From Nitratireductor mangrovi (lineage in GTDB: Bacteria; Pseudomonadota; Alphaproteobacteria; Rhizobiales; Rhizobiaceae), in assembly GCF_007922615.2 (NCBI RefSeq), contig NZ_CP042301.2, positions 3,394,001 through 3,458,000 on the forward strand: 64,000 nucleotides of DNA. Direction: 5' to 3'. Positions 44,536-54,281 of the stretch are shown in pieces. Every line of letters starts with the position of its first letter. Positions within the stretch are counted from its first letter, which is position 1. The notes beneath the pieces were generated by a model that saw nothing but the letters and a program-made list of their open reading frames with translations, did not search any database and was not told where the DNA came from. The position numbers were made by a program, and so were the translations under genes.

Positions 44536-46020
44536 TTGCGCACGTTTCAGGGCCGGGGAACCGGACGCGAATTCTACGGCTATGTGGCGGCTCTCGGGGG
44601 GCCGCTGCTGATTCTCGCGACCCTTGGCGTGATCGGCGAACCGTTGCGCGGTGATTGGCTACTGCCGCTGTTGTTGCCGCTTGCCCTGCTCGCCGGTGCA
44701 TTGGGCGGCTGGATTGCCGGAACGGCTGCAATAACGCTCAGCGCGGCAGCCTTGATGGCGGCAGCAAGCTTTTGGCCTCTTGTCGGACCGGATCCCGTGG
44801 CCGCGGTTCTGTCGATCGCGGTCGGCGCGGCCCTTGTGGGTGCCGGCGCGGCATACCGGCGGGCACGCGGCGCCGCGGCTGCAGCGGTGCAGCGGCTGAG
44901 TGCGCGCGAAGCGCACTTGCATTCCATCCTCGACACGGTCCCAGACGCTACGGTCGTCATCGACGAGACCGGGAAGATGATCTCGTTCAATCGCGCCGCG
45001 GTGCGCCAGTTCGGCTATTCGGAACAGGAAGCCGTCGGGAAGAACGTCCGCATATTGATGCCGGAACCCTACCGTGGCCAGCATGACGGCTATATCGGCC
45101 GCTATCTGAGCACCGGCGAGCGCCGGATCATCGGCATCGATCGCGTGGTCGTGGGGCGGCGCAAGGATGGCTCGACCTTTCCGATGAAGCTGGCGGTCGG
45201 TGAGATGCAAAGTGGCGGCCAACGGTTCTTTACCGGTTTCATCCGCGATCTGACCGAGCGCGCCGAATCGGAAGCCAGGCTGGAGGAGATCCAAGGCGAG
45301 CTTGCGCGGCTTGCGCGCCTCAACGAGCTCGGCGAGATGGCTTCGACCCTGGCCCACGAACTCAACCAGCCGCTGTCGGCGATCGCCAACTACGTCCAGG
45401 GCTGCAATCGGCTCCTGAAGAACATGGACGATCCGGTCGCCGAACGCATGCGCGACGCGCTCGAGGAGACGGCGAGCCAGTCCCTGCGCGCCGGACAGAT
45501 CATTCGGCATCTGCGCGAGTTCGTGACCCGCGGCGAAACCGAGAAACAGCCTGAGGACATCCGCAAGCTGGTGGAGGAGGCTGGCGCCCTGGCGCTGGTC
45601 GGCTCGCGAGAACTCGGCGTGCGTACCCTGTTCGACTTCCAAGACGGACCGGTGTCCGTCATGATCGATCGCGTGCAGATCCAGCAAGTGCTCATCAACC
45701 TGATACGCAACGCCCTCGAAGCGATGAAGGACAGCGAGCGGCGCGAACTTTCGGTACATGTGGGCGCCAGCGCAGGTGGCGGCATTCTGGTCGAGATTGC
45801 CGATACCGGAGGCGGCGTGTCCGACGAAGTCGTCGATCAGCTCTTCAAGCCGTTTACCACCAGCAAACCGGGCGGAATGGGCATTGGACTTTCGATTTCG
45901 AAGCGCATAGTCGAGGCGCACGGAGGCGAGCTGACCATGCGGCCTAACGAGCGGGGCGGGGCTACGTTCAGCTTTACCTTGCCGGCAATCGAGGATCAGG
46001 ACGCTCCGGATGAGCAGTGA
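44536..46020 (+). CDS. fixL: FixL, oxygen-sensing histidine kinase with haem PAS domain
   Basis: This 494-residue sensor kinase has an N-terminal membrane region (about residues 14-105, four hydrophobic segments), a PAS domain (about 125-245) and a kinase core. The PAS segment [20 protein letters not shown] carries the presumed haem-ligating His183 and, shortly after, Arg203 in IDR, both as in rhizobial FixL. The phosphorylated His274 lies in [10 protein letters not shown], with ATP-binding motifs [16 protein letters not shown] and [12 protein letters not shown] 44536 is the only start before the membrane part, as an in-frame TGA lies at 44521. It overlaps fixJ by 11 bases. Confidence 0.93.
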   Translation: MRTFQGRGTGREFYGYVAALGGPLLILATLGVIGEPLRGDWLLPLLLPLALLAGALGGWIAGTAAITLSAAALMAAASFWPLVGPDPVAAVLSIAVGAALVGAGAAYRRARGAAAAAVQRLSAREAHLHSILDTVPDATVVIDETGKMISFNRAAVRQFGYSEQEAVGKNVRILMPEPYRGQHDGYIGRYLSTGERRIIGIDRVVVGRRKDGSTFPMKLAVGEMQSGGQRFFTGFIRDLTERAESEARLEEIQGELARLARLNELGEMASTLAHELNQPLSAIANYVQGCNRLLKNMDDPVAERMRDALEETASQSLRAGQIIRHLREFVTRGETEKQPEDIRKLVEEAGALALVGSRELGVRTLFDFQDGPVSVMIDRVQIQQVLINLIRNALEAMKDSERRELSVHVGASAGGGILVEIADTGGGVSDEVVDQLFKPFTTSKPGGMGIGLSISKRIVEAHGGELTMRPNERGGATFSFTLPAIEDQDAPDEQ

Positions 46021-46630
46021 CGTCATCATTCACATCGTCGATGATGAGGAGCCCGTCAGGAAGTCGCTAGCCTTCCTGTTGTCGGTCTCGGGTCATGCGG
46101 CGCGCGCCCATGAATCGGCCACGGCCTTTCTGTCGATAGCCAGGGAACTGCGGAACGCTTGCCTGATCACGGATCTCAGGATGCCGGACATGAGCGGCGT
46201 CGACCTGCTTCGCCGGCTGCGTGACGACGGGGCGATGTTGCCGACCATCGTCATTACCGGCCACGGCGATGTTCCGATGGCTGTCGAAGCGATGAAGGCC
46301 GGCGCACTCGACTTCATCGAAAAGCCGTTCGCCGACGAGGTGCTTCTGGAGGCGGTGGATCGCGCCGTCGCCGAGCTTGTTCAGCGACCGAGGGCCGAGG
46401 ACGATGAGGCCGTACGCAGCCGGCTGGCCGATCTGACCGATCGCGAACGACAGGTCATGCGCGCCGTGGTCGCCGGTCTGCCGAACAAGACGATCGCCTA
46501 CGACCTCGACATCAGTCCGCGCACGGTCGAGGTTCACCGCGCCAATGTCATGGCCAAAATGCAGGCCAAGAACCTGCCCGAACTGGTGCGCATGGTCCTT
46601 GGCGCGGGCGCAGAGCCGACCTCGGATTGA
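46010..46630 (+). CDS. fixJ: FixJ, response regulator
   Basis: This 206-residue two-domain response regulator has a receiver domain with acidic pocket DDEE at residues 11-14, phospho-acceptor Asp55 in [10 protein letters not shown], the Thr/Lys switch ITGHG and EKPF, and a LuxR-type DNA-binding domain from about 140 ([15 protein letters not shown] and [16 protein letters not shown]). FixL phosphorylates it at low oxygen and it then activates fixK; a matching site lies upstream of fixK here. Confidence 0.95.
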   Translation: MSSDVIIHIVDDEEPVRKSLAFLLSVSGHAARAHESATAFLSIARELRNACLITDLRMPDMSGVDLLRRLRDDGAMLPTIVITGHGDVPMAVEAMKAGALDFIEKPFADEVLLEAVDRAVAELVQRPRAEDDEAVRSRLADLTDRERQVMRAVVAGLPNKTIAYDLDISPRTVEVHRANVMAKMQAKNLPELVRMVLGAGAEPTSD

Positions 46631-46714
46631 TCCAGCGCAAAGCCAATTGCCCTGTCGGTAGCCATTCTCGCCGCTCACGTGGCTTACGCCAGCGTGCCAG
46701 GGAGTCGAACGGCC

Positions 46715-47053
46715 TTGCCGCAAAAGGCGCGAATCATCATCGTCTGTCCGGAGCCGGCCGTGCAGACGTCGTTGTGCTTCATGCTCGAAGCCGAAGGGCA
46801 TACCGTGCGCGTCGTCGATGCGTTGAGGGATGCCGCCGAACTTACAGACTATGACTGCGTGATCGTTGATCACAAACTGATCGGCAAGTCGCCGCTGCGG
46901 TTAGGTGAACTGGCAGCGCTGGCGCGGCCGGTGGTGCTTCTGGTCGACCAGAGGAAGGACTTTTCGATCCCGGAGGTAATCCGATTCGTCGAGAAGCCGC
47001 TTCTCGGACGTTCGGTCATCGAAGCCGTAGGCAGCGCCCTTGCGCGGCGCTGA
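46715..47053 (+). CDS. Receiver-like single-domain protein between fixJ and fixK
   Basis: This small protein of about 112 residues has the fold pattern of a response-regulator receiver: IIIVCPEPAVQTSLCFMLEAEG, then DYDCVIVDHKL with a possible phospho-acceptor Asp52, and FVEKPL with the conserved Lys. The acidic pair that normally binds magnesium is replaced by C-P-E-P, so phosphorylation may be weak or absent. TTG 46715 follows GGGAG by ten bases; a GTG at 46679 is the alternative. Its location between fixJ and fixK suggests modulation of FixL/FixJ signalling, in the way FixT-type antikinases work, but no homology to FixT is claimed. Confidence 0.65.
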   Translation: MPQKARIIIVCPEPAVQTSLCFMLEAEGHTVRVVDALRDAAELTDYDCVIVDHKLIGKSPLRLGELAALARPVVLLVDQRKDFSIPEVIRFVEKPLLGRSVIEAVGSALARR

Positions 47054-47066
47054 GCGGTCGCCCGGC

Positions 47067-47083
47067 GTACGTAGTTTCCCCTA
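47067..47083 (+). promoter_or_regulatory. FixJ-type binding site upstream of fixK
   Basis: GTACGTAGTTTCCCCTA matches the GTAMGTAG form I recall for FixJ sites and the TTTCCC extension seen at rhizobial fixK promoters. It lies about 75 bases before the fixK start, directly in the fixJ-fixK interval. Confidence 0.65.
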
Positions 47084-47156
47084 GGGACATAACCGAATTT
47101 CGACCGATTCCGCTTTACGGCATTGATTGCTCCGACAGCCAGTTTGGAGACCAGCC

Positions 47157-47807
47157 ATGACTGCCCCAGCCTCCCGCCCTCAAAGCATCCACCTGCGCGG
47201 CCACAACGGTGCCCAGGGTCCGGCTGCCCTTGCCGCCGCGCAGCCGCACCAGGTGCAGTTCTACTCAGCCAATGCAGAGATCTACGGACAGGGCGAAAAG
47301 GCCCGTGCACTTTACCAGGTCGAGTTCGGTGCAGTGCGTGTCTACCGCCTCATGGCCGACGGTCGCCGACAGATCAGTGCTTTCCACGTCGCCGGCGAGG
47401 TGTTCGGTTTCGAGTCCGATGGCCATCACCACTTCTTCGCCGAAGCGATATGCGGCTCGGCCGTCCGTATCTACACGCTGCCGGTCGGTGCCGACGTTTC
47501 GCGCGAGATCCTGCCGCTCGCGCTTGCGGCGTTGGTCCGCGCCCAGGAGCACCTCATGGTGGTCGGTCGCCAGCATGCATGCGAACGCGTCGCCGCTTTC
47601 CTGCTCGACATGATGGATCGCCAGGGCGAGTTGCCAAGCATTGAACTGGCGATGTCGCGTGCTGACATTGGCGACTATCTCGGCCTTACGATCGAGACCG
47701 TGTCACGGGTCTTCTCGAAGTTTCGGGCCAAGGGCTACATCCGCCTCAGCGGTTCTCGAAGCGTCGACATCCTGAAGCCAGAGGCGCTGTTGGATATGTG
47801 TGTCTGA
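47157..47807 (+). CDS. fixK: FixK, CRP/FNR-type activator without iron-sulfur cysteines
   Basis: This 216-residue activator of the FixK class has a cyclic-nucleotide-like sensor fold (about 40-130), a dimer helix and a DNA-recognition helix in ADIGDYLGLTIETVSRVFSKF, whose E..SR residues read TTGAY half-sites. The N-terminus lacks the Cys cluster of FNR, so it does not sense oxygen directly and depends on FixLJ for expression. ATG 47157 has GGAG seven bases upstream. TTGAC-N4-ATCAA boxes elsewhere in this island are its probable targets. Confidence 0.9.
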   Translation: MTAPASRPQSIHLRGHNGAQGPAALAAAQPHQVQFYSANAEIYGQGEKARALYQVEFGAVRVYRLMADGRRQISAFHVAGEVFGFESDGHHHFFAEAICGSAVRIYTLPVGADVSREILPLALAALVRAQEHLMVVGRQHACERVAAFLLDMMDRQGELPSIELAMSRADIGDYLGLTIETVSRVFSKFRAKGYIRLSGSRSVDILKPEALLDMCV

Positions 47808-47842
47808 TCCAGCGCGAGATACGTCTCCTATCCTCGCGAATT

Positions 47843-47872
47843 GCCGGCGAATTTCGATTCGCCGGCTTTTTT
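47843..47872 (+). terminator. Rho-independent terminator of fixK
   Basis: GCCGGCGAA and TTCGCCGGC form a nine-pair stem with a six-base loop, followed by six T. It lies 36 bases after the fixK stop and just before the end of convergent hemN. Confidence 0.9.
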
Positions 47873-47885
47873 GTCTGTCGACCGC

Positions 47886-49226
47886 CTACACGGCGACGGA
47901 ATGGCGAGCCTCGCCGCGCGACAGGTAAGGATCGAATTTCGACGCCGCGATCCTGGCAAGCGGCCGCGAGTCGGCACGGATCGAAAACAGGTCGCCGACC
48001 TGCTCGAGCAGGTCGGGTTCGGTTCCGGCGACCCCGCGCGCTTCCTCGACGATACGATGGCCCACGTCGCCGAAGAGCCGCACCGCCTCGCGACCAGAGA
48101 AGGAAAAGTCGCACATCAGGCGCTCGATCACCCAGGCCCGTGCCCTGTCTTCGTTCGAGAGCACGAATCCGCGCGACACCGGCAGTGTACCCCCGGCCAC
48201 CAACCGCTGATATTCGCCCATGGCCGGTGTGTTTTGCGCATAGCCCTGGCGGTAGCGGCTGATCGAGGAAGGACCGAAGCCGATCAGCGTTTCGCAGTTG
48301 TCGTCGGTGTATCCCTGGAAGTTGCGTCTGAGGCGCCCGGTCGTCGCCGCCTTGGCGAGGCTGTCGTCAGGTCGAGCGAAGTGGTCGAGCCCGATTGGGG
48401 TGTAACCAGCTTCGAGGATGAGTTCGGCAGCACGGCGCGATTGCGCGATCCTTTGCTCCGTGTCCGGCAGCCAGGCTTCCTTGATCATCGTCTGGTGCTT
48501 CTTGAACCAGGGCACGTGCGCATAGCCGAAAAGCGCGATCCGGTCGGGTGCCAGTGTCAGGACCTGCGCGACGGTTGCCGCGATGCCCGCGACGGTCTGA
48601 TGCGGCAGGCCGTAGACGAGGTCCAGGTTCACCGACCCGACGCCGCGCCGCCGCAACCCTTTGATCACCGTGCTGGTCGTCTCAAAACTCTGCTCCCGGT
48701 TGATCGCCCTCTGAACCCTGGGATCGAAGTCCTGGATGCCGAGGCTCGCCCGCGTCATGCGGATCGCGGCAAGGGCGTCCAGCGTTTCTTCGCTTATGTC
48801 GTTCGGGTCGATCTCGACGCTGATCTCGGCATCGTCGGCGAAGGCGAAGGTGTCGCGCAGCAGACGTGAAAGCTGCGTCAGGTCGGCAGGCTTCAGCATC
48901 GTCGGCGAGCCGCCACCGAAATGGAGTGCACGAACCACAACACCGGCGGGCACGTGGCTGCCGGCAAGGCGAATCTCGTCGAACAACACGTCGAGATATT
49001 CGGTGACCGGTTCGTAGCGGAGTGTGTGCTTGGTATGGCATGCGCAGAACCAGCACAGGCGGTCGCAGAACGGGATGTGGACATAAAGCGACATCGCTTC
49101 GCCAGCCGGTATCGTCTGCATCCACGTGCGTACCTGCCGGCCGCGGACACCGGCATGAAAGTGCGGCGCGGTAGGGTAGCTTGTATAGCGTGGCGCCGTT
49201 TCACCGGCGCGACGTGAATCAGTCAT
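47886..49226 (-). CDS. hemN: HemN, oxygen-independent coproporphyrinogen III oxidase
   Basis: This 446-residue radical-SAM enzyme decarboxylates coproporphyrinogen III to protoporphyrinogen IX without oxygen, supplying haem for the cbb3 oxidase. The cluster motif is CDRLCWFC with Cys54, 58 and 61, preceded by SLYVHIPF; GGGSPTML and SLGIQDFDP are further SAM-binding stretches. I start at ATG 49226; the frame reaches 49298 only by crossing the FNR/FixK box. It diverges from the FNR-type regulator gene and shares that box. Confidence 0.93.
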   Translation of the reverse strand: MTDSRRAGETAPRYTSYPTAPHFHAGVRGRQVRTWMQTIPAGEAMSLYVHIPFCDRLCWFCACHTKHTLRYEPVTEYLDVLFDEIRLAGSHVPAGVVVRALHFGGGSPTMLKPADLTQLSRLLRDTFAFADDAEISVEIDPNDISEETLDALAAIRMTRASLGIQDFDPRVQRAINREQSFETTSTVIKGLRRRGVGSVNLDLVYGLPHQTVAGIAATVAQVLTLAPDRIALFGYAHVPWFKKHQTMIKEAWLPDTEQRIAQSRRAAELILEAGYTPIGLDHFARPDDSLAKAATTGRLRRNFQGYTDDNCETLIGFGPSSISRYRQGYAQNTPAMGEYQRLVAGGTLPVSRGFVLSNEDRARAWVIERLMCDFSFSGREAVRLFGDVGHRIVEEARGVAGTEPDLLEQVGDLFSIRADSRPLARIAASKFDPYLSRGEARHSVAV

Positions 49227-49284
49227 TTCGGGCGACTCTCCTGCGCAAACCGGAGTGTCATCTCGAAATCTGTCGCCTTTCGCT

Positions 49285-49298
49285 TTGACCCCGATCAA
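49285..49298. promoter_or_regulatory. FNR/FixK box between hemN and fnrN
   Basis: TTGAC-CCCG-ATCAA is a consensus FNR/FixK site. It lies 59 bases before the hemN start and about 80 before the favoured fnrN start, so one site can control both directions, including self-control of fnrN. Confidence 0.85.
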
Positions 49299-49377
49299 TC
49301 GCGCCTTTGCAAGACAAACTGACGCAGCGCTGGTCAGGCGCTATGATGCTATCGGCGTTTCAGACTGGTGGCTGCAT

Positions 49378-50100
49378 TTGCGCAAAGACGTACATACCGA
49401 CGGAACCCCGGCGCTCTGCGCCTCCTGCGAGGCGCGCCACCGCGGCGTCTGCGGTGCACTGGACTCCGCACAGCTCGTCGCACTCTCGAAGGTTTCCCGC
49501 AAGCACAAGGCGGATAGCGGAGCGGAATTGATCGGCGATAGTGAGCCGGTCGAAACCTATTCCAATGTGCTGTCAGGCGTCGTGAAGCTTTCCAAGATGC
49601 TTTCGGACGGCCGCCAGCAGATCGTCGGGCTGCAGTTCGCGCCCGATTTTCTCGGACGGCCGTTCCGTCCCGAAAGTGCCATCAGTGCCGAGGCAGCGAC
49701 CGACGTGACGCTGTGCACGTTTCCCAAGGCCGCGGTTGAGCGCATGATGCGGGAATCGCCCGGTCTCGAGCGCCGGCTTCTAGAGCAGACGCTGAAGGAA
49801 CTGGACGAGGCCCGCGACTGGATGGTTACGCTCGGCCGCAAGACGGCAGCAGAAAAAGTAGCGAGCCTCCTGCTGCTGATCGCCCGCAACATTGATCCGA
49901 CCTTGGCCTCGCAAACCGGATCGGTCACCTTCGACTTGCCGCTCACCCGGTCCGACATCGCCGACTTTCTTGGCCTGACGATCGAAACCGTGAGCCGCCA
50001 GTTGACGAAGCTGCGCACCGAAGGCGTCATCAGCATCGAGAACAACAGACGTGTAATCGTCAACGATCAGCGGCGGCTGGAGACGCGCTGCGGCAACTGA
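49378..50100 (+). CDS. fnrN: FNR-type oxygen-sensing regulator (FnrN/FnrL)
   Basis: This CRP/FNR activator of about 240 residues has an N-terminal [4Fe-4S] ligand set: Cys14, Cys17 and Cys25 in CASCEARHRGVC and Cys112 in TLCTFPK. The recognition helix is in SDIADFLGLTIETVSRQLTKL. I favour TTG 49378, which gives a normal FnrN length and leaves the FNR box upstream of the gene; the outer GTG at 49255 would place that box inside the coding region. With FixK it forms a second, directly oxygen-sensing input to the same boxes. Confidence 0.85.
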   Translation: MRKDVHTDGTPALCASCEARHRGVCGALDSAQLVALSKVSRKHKADSGAELIGDSEPVETYSNVLSGVVKLSKMLSDGRQQIVGLQFAPDFLGRPFRPESAISAEAATDVTLCTFPKAAVERMMRESPGLERRLLEQTLKELDEARDWMVTLGRKTAAEKVASLLLLIARNIDPTLASQTGSVTFDLPLTRSDIADFLGLTIETVSRQLTKLRTEGVISIENNRRVIVNDQRRLETRCGN

Positions 50101-50118
50101 GCCAGACTTGTGCTCGGC

Positions 50119-50637
50119 TCATCCGTGCCAGGCTTCGATACGCGGCAAGAGGTGCTCGCTTTCGAAAGCCATGTGGCGGCGCATCGTCTCGAACAGTCCG
50201 CGCAGCATGAACCCGGTGGCCTCGGCATTCCTGATGTGGTCACCGTGTCCGATCGCCATCAGGACTTCAGTCACCTCATCGGCGAAGCATTGATCTTCGA
50301 CATGCTCAGCGCGCAGACGCCGCAGCGTTTGTGAGTCGCGCTCTTCGCCAGACGCCACGACATAGGCAGGAAAAACCTTCATTTCCTCGCAGACATGAAT
50401 GTCGCGCAACGCCGGCGCCAACACGTTGGCAAGTCGCAGACACCGCATCCTGTCGACTCCATCGGGCAGCGCATCCGCGATCTGTTCGAGTGCCGAGCAA
50501 AGGTCGCGTTTCACCTCATGGGCCCGACGCAGCAGATCGCCCGGCGACGCGCTTGGATCCTGAACGAAACGGATCTTTGCCTCGACTAAGCCGTCAGTCC
50601 GCTGCGCCCTTCGAGCCTGTTTGATCCTGGTCGCCAA
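50119..50637 (-). CDS. Hemerythrin-like domain protein
   Basis: This four-helix protein of about 172 residues has a hemerythrin-like His/Glu arrangement: His in [32 protein letters not shown] and [17 protein letters not shown]. Such proteins bind a di-iron centre and sense or carry O2, or respond to NO. I start at TTG 50637, seven bases after GGGGAG. Its promoter region adjoins the FixK box shared with ccoN. A role in NO or oxygen response fits the island but is inferred. Confidence 0.7.
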   Translation of the reverse strand: MATRIKQARRAQRTDGLVEAKIRFVQDPSASPGDLLRRAHEVKRDLCSALEQIADALPDGVDRMRCLRLANVLAPALRDIHVCEEMKVFPAYVVASGEERDSQTLRRLRAEHVEDQCFADEVTEVLMAIGHGDHIRNAEATGFMLRGLFETMRRHMAFESEHLLPRIEAWHG

Positions 50638-50695
50638 GCGACTGCTCCCCAGCGTTGTCTTGTACGAAGACTGGCGGTGGGCGGCACGACCGACC

Positions 50696-50709
50696 TTGAC
50701 ACAGATCAA
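50696..50709. promoter_or_regulatory. FNR/FixK box upstream of ccoNOQP
   Basis: TTGAC-ACAG-ATCAA is a consensus site 90 bases before the ccoN start and 58 bases before the divergent hemerythrin-like gene. It is the probable activating site for the oxidase operon. Confidence 0.88.
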
Positions 50710-50799
50710 GGCGAGCGACCGGCGAAGCGTGGTCAGAGACGTTGCGGATCACCGGAAGCGCGGCGATCCGACCGCACGAGACATTTTCGAGGGTACGCG

Positions 50800-52416
50800 A
50801 TGAGACATGGCACCGCGATCGCGGGGATCGGCTTGATGACCTTCCTGGCGCTGGTCGGCGCGGCGTTTGCGCGCGACGCGCAGTTCGGCGCTCATATGTG
50901 GGTTCTTTTCTTCGTCATGCTGGCTTCCGGCATCGTGCTGATGCGCAAAACCAGCTTCGCGCCGGCCAGACCGGTCGACCCCTCAGCCTATATGGACGGC
51001 CCGGTCCAATACGGGGCGATCGCAACGCTCGTTTGGGGAATCGTCGGCTTCCTGGTGGGCGTCGTGGCTGCGCTTCAACTTGCCTTCCCCGACCTCAATA
51101 TCGAGCCGTGGTTCAACTTCGGCCGCGTGCGGCCGCTGCATACCTCCGCGGTGATCTTCGCCTTCGGCGGCAATGCGCTGATCGCGACGTCGTTCTACGT
51201 CGTGCAGCGGACCTCGCGTGCGCGCCTCTTCGGCGGCGACCTGGCGTGGTTCGTGTTCTGGGGCTACCAGCTCTTCATCGTCATGGCGGCCACCGGCTAT
51301 CTGCTCGGCATCACCCAAAGCCGCGAATACGCCGAACCGGAGTGGTACGTCGATCTGTGGCTGACGCTGGTCTGGGTCGCTTATCTCGTCGTGTTCCTCG
51401 GTACCATCCTGAAGCGCAAGGAACCACACATCTACGTCGCCAACTGGTTCTACCTCTCCTTCATCGTGACCATCGCGATGCTGCATGTGGTGAACAATCT
51501 GGCGATCCCGGTGTCGTTGCTTGGCTCCAAGAGTTACTCGGCCTTCGCCGGGGTGCAGGACGCGCTGACGCAGTGGTGGTACGGCCACAACGCCGTCGGC
51601 TTCTTCCTGACCGCGGGTTTCCTGGGCATGATGTACTACTTCGTGCCCAAGCAGGTGAACCGCCCGGTCTATTCCTACCGGCTGTCGATCATCCATTTCT
51701 GGGCGCTGATCTTCCTCTATATCTGGGCCGGCCCGCATCACCTTCATTACACGGCTCTGCCCGACTGGGCGCAGACGCTCGGCATGGTGTTCTCGGTGAT
51801 GCTGTGGATGCCGTCCTGGGGCGGCATGATCAACGGCCTGATGACGCTCTCGGGGGCGTGGGACAAGCTCAGGACCGACCCGATAGTCCGCATGATGGTG
51901 ATGGCCATCGCCTTCTACGGCATGTCGACCTTCGAAGGGCCGATGATGTCCATCAAGGCGGTCAACTCGCTGAGCCACTACACGGACTGGACGATCGGTC
52001 ATGTCCATTCGGGTGCGCTCGGCTGGGTCGGCATGATTTCGTTCGGCGCGGTCTACTACATGGTGCCCAAGCTTTGGAACCGCGAACGGCTCTACTCGCT
52101 GCGGCTGGTTACCTGGCACTTCTGGCTCGCCACCCTCGGCATCGTTGTCTACGCGGCGGTGATGTGGGTGTCGGGCATCCAGCAGGGCCTGATGTGGCGC
52201 GAATACGACGAGCAGGGTTTCCTGGTCTACTCCTTCGCGGAATCGGTGGCGGCCATGTTCCCCTACTACGTGCTGCGCGCGCTTGGCGGCGTTCTCTATC
52301 TGGCCGGAGCGCTTGTCATGGCGTGGAACATCGTCATGACCATCCTTGGCCACGAGCGGCAGGAAGAACCCATCGGCGGCGCCGTTCCCGCGCCTTCCCT
52401 TCAGCCCGCCCAGTAA
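50800..52416 (+). CDS. ccoN: CcoN, cbb3-type cytochrome oxidase subunit I
   Basis: This 538-residue catalytic subunit of the high-affinity cbb3 oxidase reduces O2 to water and pumps protons in the inner membrane. About 12 to 14 hydrophobic helices carry the haem and CuB ligands: His in [38 protein letters not shown] and the haem pair His in [14 protein letters not shown] 50800 has GAGGG six bases upstream; an earlier start would run across the FixK box region. It heads ccoNOQP. Confidence 0.95.
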   Translation: MRHGTAIAGIGLMTFLALVGAAFARDAQFGAHMWVLFFVMLASGIVLMRKTSFAPARPVDPSAYMDGPVQYGAIATLVWGIVGFLVGVVAALQLAFPDLNIEPWFNFGRVRPLHTSAVIFAFGGNALIATSFYVVQRTSRARLFGGDLAWFVFWGYQLFIVMAATGYLLGITQSREYAEPEWYVDLWLTLVWVAYLVVFLGTILKRKEPHIYVANWFYLSFIVTIAMLHVVNNLAIPVSLLGSKSYSAFAGVQDALTQWWYGHNAVGFFLTAGFLGMMYYFVPKQVNRPVYSYRLSIIHFWALIFLYIWAGPHHLHYTALPDWAQTLGMVFSVMLWMPSWGGMINGLMTLSGAWDKLRTDPIVRMMVMAIAFYGMSTFEGPMMSIKAVNSLSHYTDWTIGHVHSGALGWVGMISFGAVYYMVPKLWNRERLYSLRLVTWHFWLATLGIVVYAAVMWVSGIQQGLMWREYDEQGFLVYSFAESVAAMFPYYVLRALGGVLYLAGALVMAWNIVMTILGHERQEEPIGGAVPAPSLQPAQ

Positions 52417-52428
52417 GGAGCCGTTTCC

Positions 52429-53160
52429 ATGGCCTTGATGGACAAGCACGCAATCCTGGAGAAGAACGCGACGCTTCTGCTCGCGGGTTCCTTCCTGGTG
52501 GTCACCGTCGGCGGCATCGTCGAAATCGCGCCGCTCTTCTACCTCGAGAACACGATCGAGAAGGTGGAAGGCATGCGTCCTTATTCGCCGCTCGAACTCG
52601 CCGGCCGCAACATCTACATCCGCGAGGGCTGCTATGTCTGCCACTCGCAGATGATCCGGCCCTTCCGCGACGAGGTCGAACGCTACGGGCATTACAGCCT
52701 CGCCGCCGAGTCGATGTACGACCATCCGTTCCAGTGGGGTTCGAAGCGGACGGGACCGGACCTTGCCCGCGTTGGTGACCGCTATTCCGACGAATGGCAT
52801 GTCCAGCACTTGATCGAGCCACGCTCGGTGGTGCCGGAATCGATCATGCCCAGCTACGCCTTCCTGAAGGACACGCCGCTGGCGGTCGACGATATCGCCT
52901 ATCACCTCCGGGCCAATCGCGCCGTCGGCGTACCCTACACCGACGAAATGATGGCCGAAGCAGCGGCGGACCTCGTCGCCCAGGCCGATCCCAACGCCGA
53001 CACGTCTGGCGTCGAGGCCCGCTATCCGAAGGCCAAGCTGGGAGACTTCGACGGCGACCCGGCGGCGCTGACCGAGATGGACGCACTCGTCGCCTATCTG
53101 CAGATGCTCGGCACCCTGGTGGATTTTTCCACCTATGACGAAGCCGCCGGCTACCGCTGA
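52429..53160 (+). CDS. ccoO: CcoO, cbb3 oxidase mono-haem cytochrome c subunit
   Basis: This 243-residue membrane-anchored cytochrome has an N-terminal helix (about residues 15-38) and a periplasmic domain with one c-type haem site CYVCH at residues 68-72. The Met ligand of the haem is likely in the region MPSYAFL. It accepts electrons from CcoP and passes them to CcoN. A short spacer with AAGGAG follows ccoN. Confidence 0.95.
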   Translation: MALMDKHAILEKNATLLLAGSFLVVTVGGIVEIAPLFYLENTIEKVEGMRPYSPLELAGRNIYIREGCYVCHSQMIRPFRDEVERYGHYSLAAESMYDHPFQWGSKRTGPDLARVGDRYSDEWHVQHLIEPRSVVPESIMPSYAFLKDTPLAVDDIAYHLRANRAVGVPYTDEMMAEAAADLVAQADPNADTSGVEARYPKAKLGDFDGDPAALTEMDALVAYLQMLGTLVDFSTYDEAAGYR

Positions 53161-53170
53161 GGAGAGCGCA

Positions 53171-53320
53171 ATGGACTACGACACGATGCGCGAGTTCGCC
53201 GACAGCTGGGCGCTGCTCGCCATGGCCGTCTTCTTCGTCGGCGTCATCGTCTTCGCCTTCCGCCCCGGCAGCCGCCAGGCCGCCGACCGCGCCGCGCAGA
53301 TCCCCCTCAAGGACGACTGA
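53171..53320 (+). CDS. ccoQ: CcoQ, small cbb3 oxidase assembly subunit
   Basis: This 49-residue protein has one membrane helix (about 14-32, LLAMAVFFVGVIVFAF) and a basic tail. CcoQ stabilises the cbb3 complex. ATG 53171 has GGAGAG six bases before it; the frame extends earlier but overlaps ccoO. Confidence 0.9.
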   Translation: MDYDTMREFADSWALLAMAVFFVGVIVFAFRPGSRQAADRAAQIPLKDD

Positions 53321-53322
53321 TC

Positions 53323-54186
53323 ATGAGCGAACAGCAGCATATCGACGAGGCGACCGGCGTCGCGACCACCGGTCACGAGTGGGATGGCATTCGCGAGCTC
53401 AACAATCCCTTGCCGCGATGGTGGGTGTGGACCTTCTATGCCACCATCGCGTGGTCGCTCGCCTACATGATCGCCTATCCGGCCTGGCCGCTGATCTCGA
53501 CGGCAACCGAAGGCTTGCTCGGCTATTCGAGCCGGAAGGAGGTCCGGCAGGAGCTGCAGGCGGCGGAAGCCGCCAAAGGCGAGTATGTAAGCGCGATAGC
53601 GGAAACGGATGTCGCGGCGGTGCTTGCCAACGACCAACTGCGCCAGTTCGCAGCGGCTGCTGGCGCGGCCGCCTTCAAGGTCAATTGCGTCCAGTGCCAC
53701 GGTTCCGGTGCGCAAGGGTCCCCCGGCTATCCGAACCTCAACGACGATGAGTGGCTGTGGGGTGGCGCGATCGAAGATATCCAGACGACGATCGCGCACG
53801 GCATCCGCTTTGCCGGCGACGACGAGACGCGGCTGTCGGAGATGCCCGCCTTCGATTTCCTCGAGCCGACGCAGATCAAGGATGTGGCGAACTACGTCGT
53901 GTCTCTCGCCGGAGGGACGGCGGACGCGGCTTCGGTGGAGGCCGGCGCCACGGTCTTCGCCGACAATTGCGCCGCATGTCACGGTGACCGCGGCAAAGGC
54001 ATGACCGAACTCGGCGCACCCGACCTGACCGATGCGATCTGGCTCTACGGCGATAGCGCCGCTGATATCGCCGCTCAGGTCCGCCGCCCGCAGAACGGCG
54101 TCATGCCGGCCTGGGGCGAAAGGCTGGGCCCGGTCACGGTGAAGGAATTGGCGGTCTACGTGCATTCGCTTGGCGGTGGCGAGTAG
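53323..54186 (+). CDS. ccoP: CcoP, cbb3 oxidase di-haem cytochrome c subunit
   Basis: This 287-residue subunit has two N-terminal membrane segments (about 32-62) and a periplasmic part with two haem c sites, CVQCH at residues 122-126 and CAACH at 216-220. It receives electrons from soluble or membrane cytochromes. The gene starts two bases after ccoQ and is followed by a strong terminator. Confidence 0.95.
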   Translation: MSEQQHIDEATGVATTGHEWDGIRELNNPLPRWWVWTFYATIAWSLAYMIAYPAWPLISTATEGLLGYSSRKEVRQELQAAEAAKGEYVSAIAETDVAAVLANDQLRQFAAAAGAAAFKVNCVQCHGSGAQGSPGYPNLNDDEWLWGGAIEDIQTTIAHGIRFAGDDETRLSEMPAFDFLEPTQIKDVANYVVSLAGGTADAASVEAGATVFADNCAACHGDRGKGMTELGAPDLTDAIWLYGDSAADIAAQVRRPQNGVMPAWGERLGPVTVKELAVYVHSLGGGE

Positions 54187-54234
54187 GGATTGGCGGGAAC
54201 CTCCCTGTTTGCCCTGGGCCCGTCCAGGCGAAGG

Positions 54235-54262
54235 GGGCCCGGCTTCGTGCCGGGCCCTTTTT
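54235..54262 (+). terminator. Rho-independent terminator of ccoNOQP
   Basis: GGGCCCGGC, loop TTCGT and GCCGGGCCC form a nine-pair stem followed by five T, 49 bases after the ccoP stop. It separates ccoNOQP from ccoGHIS, which has its own box. Confidence 0.92.
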
Positions 54263-54281
54263 CTGTCGGCATCCGCCGCCC

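Noticed and set aside
49255..49377. An N-terminal extension of the FNR-type regulator from GTG 49255
   Set aside because: It would place the FNR/FixK box inside the coding region and make the segment before the cysteine cluster unusually long.
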